Part shown: in pieces, positions 61,321-64,000 of the stretch | How the letters are laid out: each line of letters begins with the position of its first letter | Position numbering within the stretch: the stretch's first letter is position 1 | DNA from: Tubulanus polymorphus | Lineage: Eukaryota > Nemertea > Palaeonemertea > Tubulaniformes > Tubulanidae | Length of the DNA stretch: 64,000 nucleotides | Direction of reading: 5' to 3' | Assembly (NCBI RefSeq): GCF_964204645.1 | Contig: NW_027437446.1 | Coordinates: 49,090-113,089 of the forward strand | Program-made: the position numbers and the translations under genes | The notes under the pieces: generated by a model | Databases searched by the model: none | Seen by the model: only the letters and a program-made list of their open reading frames with translations | What the model was told of the DNA's origin: nothing

Positions 61321-62329
61321 TCGATGCGCAAAAGCGCTCAAATCGACGGGAAAAGCACATTTCCACCCGAAAACGTCGTTCAGCGCGAGAAAAGACGTTT
61401 TCTCATCAAATTCTCCCCTTATCGGAAAAACGAAAATGTCGATGCGCAAAAGCGCTCAAATCGACGGGAAAAGCACATTTCCACCCGGAAACGTCGTTCA
61501 GCGCGAGAAAAGACGTTTTCTCATCAAATTCTCCCCGTATCGGAAAAACGAAAATGTCGATGCGCAAAAGCGCTCAAATCGACGGGAAAAGCACATTTCG
61601 ACCCGAAAACGTCGTTCAGCGCGAGAAAAGACGTTTTCTCATCAAATTCTCCCCTTATCGGAAAAACGAAAATGTCGATGCGCAAAAGCGCTCAAATCGA
61701 CGGGAAAAGCACAATTCGTCCCGAAAACGTCGTTCAGCGCGAAAAAAGACGTTTTCTCATCAAATTCTCCCCGTATCGGAAAAACGAAAATGTCGATGCG
61801 CAAAAGCGCTCAAATCGACGGGAAAAGCACATTTCCACCCGAAAACGTCGTTCAGCGCGAGAAAAGACGTTTTCTCATCAAATTCTCCCCGTATCGGAAA
61901 AACGAAAATGTCGATGCGCAAAAGCGCTCAAATCGACGGGAAAAGCACAATTCGTCCCGAAAACGTCGTTCAGCGCGAGAAAAGACGTTTTCTCATCAAA
62001 TTCTCTCCGTATCGGAAAAACGAAAATGTCGATGCGCAAAAGCGCTCAAATCGACGGGAAAAGCACATTTCGACCCGAAAACGTCGTTCAGCGCGAGAAA
62101 AGACGTTTTCTCATCAAATTCTCCCCGTATCGGAAAAACGAAAATGTCGATGCGCAAAAGCGCTCAAATCGACGGGAAAAGCACAATTCGTCCCGAAAAC
62201 GTCGTTCAGCGCGAGAAAAGACGTTTTCTCATCAAATTCTCCCCGTATCGGAAAAACGAAAATGTCGATGCGCAAAAGCGCTCAAATCGACGGGAAAAGC
62301 ACATTTCCACCCGAAAACGTCGTTCAGCG

Positions 62330-62620
62330 CGAGAAGAGACGTTTTCTCATCAAATTCTCCCCGTATCGGAAAAACGAAAATGTCGATGCGCAAAAGCGCT
62401 CAAATCGACGGGAAAAGCACATTTCCACCCGAAAACGTCGTTCAGCGCGAGAAGAGACGTTTTCTCATCAAATTCTCCCCGTATCGGAAAAACGAAAATG
62501 TCGATGCGCAAAAAGCGCTCAAATCGACGGGAAAAGCACATTTCGACCCGAAAACGTCGTTCAGCGCGAGAAAAGACGTTTTCTCATCAAATTCTCCCCG
62601 TATCGGAAAAACGAATATGT
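62330..62620. repeat. Domain 3 signature block, copy 5
   Basis: Same order, 1,300 bp (11 monomers) after copy 4. It is followed by two units with TTCCACCGGGAAACG (62,660 and 62,778). Confidence 0.8.
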
Positions 62621-63155
62621 CGATGCGCAAAAGCGCTCAAATCGACGGGAAAAGCACATTTCCACCGGGAAACGTCGTTCAGCGCGAGAAAAGACGTTTT
62701 CTCATCAAATTCTCCCCTTATCGGAAAAACGAAAATGTCGATGCGCAAAAGCGCTCAAATCGACGGGAAAAGCACATTTCCACCGGGAAACGTCGTTCAG
62801 CGCGAGAAAAGACGTTTTCTCATCAAATTCTCCCCGTATCGGAAAAACGAAAATGTCGATGCGCAAAAGCGCTCAAATCGACGGGAAAAGCACATTTCGA
62901 CCCGAAAACGTCGTTCAGCGCGAGAAAAGACGTTTCTCATCAAATTCTCCCCTTATCGGAAAAACGAAAATGTCGATGCGCAAAAGCGCTCAAATCGACG
63001 GGAAAAGCACATTTCGACCCGAAAACGTCGTTCAGCGCGAGAAAAGACGTTTTCTCATCAAATTCTCCCCTTATCGGAAAAACGAAAATGTCGATGCGCA
63101 AAAGCGCTCAAATCGACGGGAAAAGCACATTTCCACCCGAAAACGTCGTTCAGCG

Positions 63156-63446
63156 CGAGAAGAGACGTTTTCTCATCAAATTCTCCCCGTATCGGAAAAA
63201 CGAAAATGTCGATGCGCAAAAGCGCTCAAATCGACGGGAAAAGCACATTTCCACCCGAAAACGTCGTTCAGCGCGAGAAGAGACGTTTTCTCATCAAATT
63301 CTCCCCGTATCGGAAAAACGAAAATGTCGATGCGCAAAAAGCGCTCAAATCGACGGGAAAAGCACATTTCGACCCGAAAACGTCGTTCAGCGCGAGAAAA
63401 GACGTTTTCTCATCAAATTCTCCCCGTATCGGAAAAACGAATATGT
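63156..63446. repeat. Domain 3 signature block, copy 6
   Basis: Same order, 826 bp (7 monomers) after copy 5. The next unit carries GATGCGCTAAAG near 63,452, a forward-frame stop rare in domain 3. Confidence 0.8.
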
Positions 63447-63869
63447 CGATGCGCTAAAGCGCTCAAATCGACGGGAAAAGCACATTTCCACCCGAAAACA
63501 TCGTTCAGCGCGAGAAAAGACGTTTTCTCATCAAATTCTCCCCTTATCGGAAAAACGAAAATGTCGATGCGCAAAAGCGCTCAAATCGACGGGAAAAGCA
63601 CATTTCCACCCGGAAACGTCGTTCAGCGCGAGAAAGACGTTTTCTCATCAAATTCTCCCCGTATCGGAAAAACGAAAATGTCGATGCGCAAAAGCGCTCA
63701 AATCGACGGGAAAAGCACATTTCGACCCGAAAACGTCGTTCAGCGCGAGAAAAGACGTTTTCTCATCAAATTCTCCCCTTATCGGAAAAACGAAAATGTC
63801 GATGCGCAAAAGCGCTCAAATCGACGGGAAAAGCACAATTCGTCCCGAAAACGTCGTTCAGCGCGAGAA

Positions 63870-64000
63870 AAGACGTTTTCTCGTCAACTTCTCCCCGTAT
63901 TGGAAAAATGATAATGTCGATGCGTAAAAGCGCTCAAATCGACGGGAAAAGCACATTTCGACCCGAAAACGTCGTTCAGCGCGAGAAAAGACGTTTTCGT
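63870..64000. repeat. Unusually divergent terminal units
   Basis: Within about 130 bp there are several private or rare changes: CTCGTCAACTTC, GTATTGG, AAAAATGATAATG, GATGCGTAAAAG, and TTTTCGT at the very last bases. Most domain 3 units carry one or two changes at known variable sites. This could be the start of a degraded array edge; the window ends too soon to tell. Confidence 0.5.

Larger units (their letters stand above)
45163..63927 (+). other. Long stop-free frames caused by the satellite; not coding
   Basis: One forward frame is open for 6,254 codons (45,163-63,927). The other two are open for 5,868 codons (45,851-63,457) and 5,666 codons (46,911-63,911) over the same DNA. The majority monomer contains no TAA, TAG or TGA on this strand, and 118 = 3x39+1, so each frame passes through all three phases every three units. 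The conceptual product is therefore a 118-residue Lys/Arg/Ser-rich repeat. Three frames equally open over the same bases, 1-bp indels tolerated freely, and no conserved start, intron or codon bias all argue against a gene. Similar shorter frames occur throughout the window (for example 18,708-30,944). Confidence 0.9.
1..64000. repeat. 118-bp satellite DNA array filling the whole window
   Basis: Every line of the sequence is a variant of one unit that begins TGTCGATGCG and returns every 117-118 bp (for example at 1, 119, 236 and 354). At this period the window holds about 540 units. All are head-to-tail in one orientation, and I saw no inverted unit, no inserted element and no unique spacer. 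Neighbouring units differ mostly by single substitutions at a limited set of positions, plus 1-bp indels in A or C runs. The majority unit has 41 A, 22 T, 30 C and 25 G. The array runs through both window edges. Size, homogeneity and higher-order structure are those of eukaryotic satellite DNA. A centromeric or pericentromeric location is plausible but not shown by the sequence. I do not recognise the family by name. Confidence 0.97.
46890..64000. repeat. Domain 3: homogeneous satellite subfamily
   Basis: Units are almost all 118 bp and vary mainly at three places: TTCGACCC/TTCCACCC/AATTCGTCCC at 42-50, GTATCGG/TTATCGG at 101-107, and AACGAAAATG/AACGAATATG at the unit end. CTCGAATC, AGTACTC and GTATCCG are absent or nearly so. 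Extra-A units (GCGCAAAAAGCGC) recur. Because few variants create stops, all three forward frames stay open across most of the domain. Similar units occur in domain 1 at about 3,460-4,400 and 7,600-8,400. Confidence 0.85.

Noticed and set aside
62-63367. Short reverse-strand open frames of 60-145 codons
   Set aside because: They recur once or twice per monomer group as reverse complements of the same satellite, between the four TGA triplets per unit. They show no independent conservation.
6-63927. Protein-coding genes from the many long forward open frames
   Set aside because: They arise because the monomer lacks stops in three frames. Overlapping frames are equally open, indels are tolerated, and the conceptual products are only the translated satellite.
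1-64000. CRISPR array
   Set aside because: Repeats are 118 bp, directly abutting, with no unique spacers of regular length, and there are no cas genes.
1-64000. Transposon or retroelement insertions
   Set aside because: No stretch departs from the 118-bp unit long enough to hold one. The largest irregularity is a 65-bp deletion, not an insertion.
1-64000. Telomeric or simple-sequence repeats
   Set aside because: No short G-rich telomere motif or microsatellite was seen. A-runs inside the unit do not exceed about six bases.

Overview
The whole 64,000-base window is one uninterrupted, head-to-tail satellite DNA array. The unit is about 118 bp (117 bp in a common variant), so there are roughly 540 monomers, all in the same orientation. 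An error-free copy of the majority monomer is at 7,438-7,555. I find no gene, tRNA, rRNA, transposon, CRISPR array or unique sequence. Both window ends lie inside the array, so it continues in at least one direction and probably both. Arrays of this size and homogeneity are typical of eukaryotic (peri)centromeric, subtelomeric or other heterochromatin; that assignment is inference. The sequence does not identify the species. The monomer is 46.6% G+C with a CpG observed/expected ratio near 2.4, so long-term CpG methylation decay is unlikely. That fits many invertebrates, fungi or protists better than vertebrates.

Layout. Domain 1 (about 1-8,500) is a heterogeneous mix containing two related 3.1-3.2-kb blocks offset by 4.0-4.25 kb. 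Domain 2 (about 8,500-46,890) has a distinct set of variants and is built from higher-order repeats. Part 2a (to about 31,380) carries seven copies of a four-monomer signature block and a ~5.8-kb near-identical duplication. Part 2b (31,380-46,890) carries 19-, 9- and 6-monomer tandem duplications. Domain 3 (about 46,890-64,000) is the most homogeneous and has its own recurring three-monomer block, spaced by whole numbers of monomers. Short patches of one domain's variants occur inside another (13,660-14,150, 23,028-23,262 and 50,339-50,445), so sequence has been copied between distant parts of the array.

Monomer architecture. Each unit contains a cruciform-capable dyad at positions 2-29, a nested pair of dyads at 51-86, and A/T tracts spaced close to 10 bp. 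These could favour bending, hairpins and nucleosome phasing. The majority monomer has no stop codon in any forward frame. Because 118 is not a multiple of three, all three forward frames stay open for many kilobases (up to 6,254 codons at 45,163-63,927). These are by-products of the satellite, not genes.
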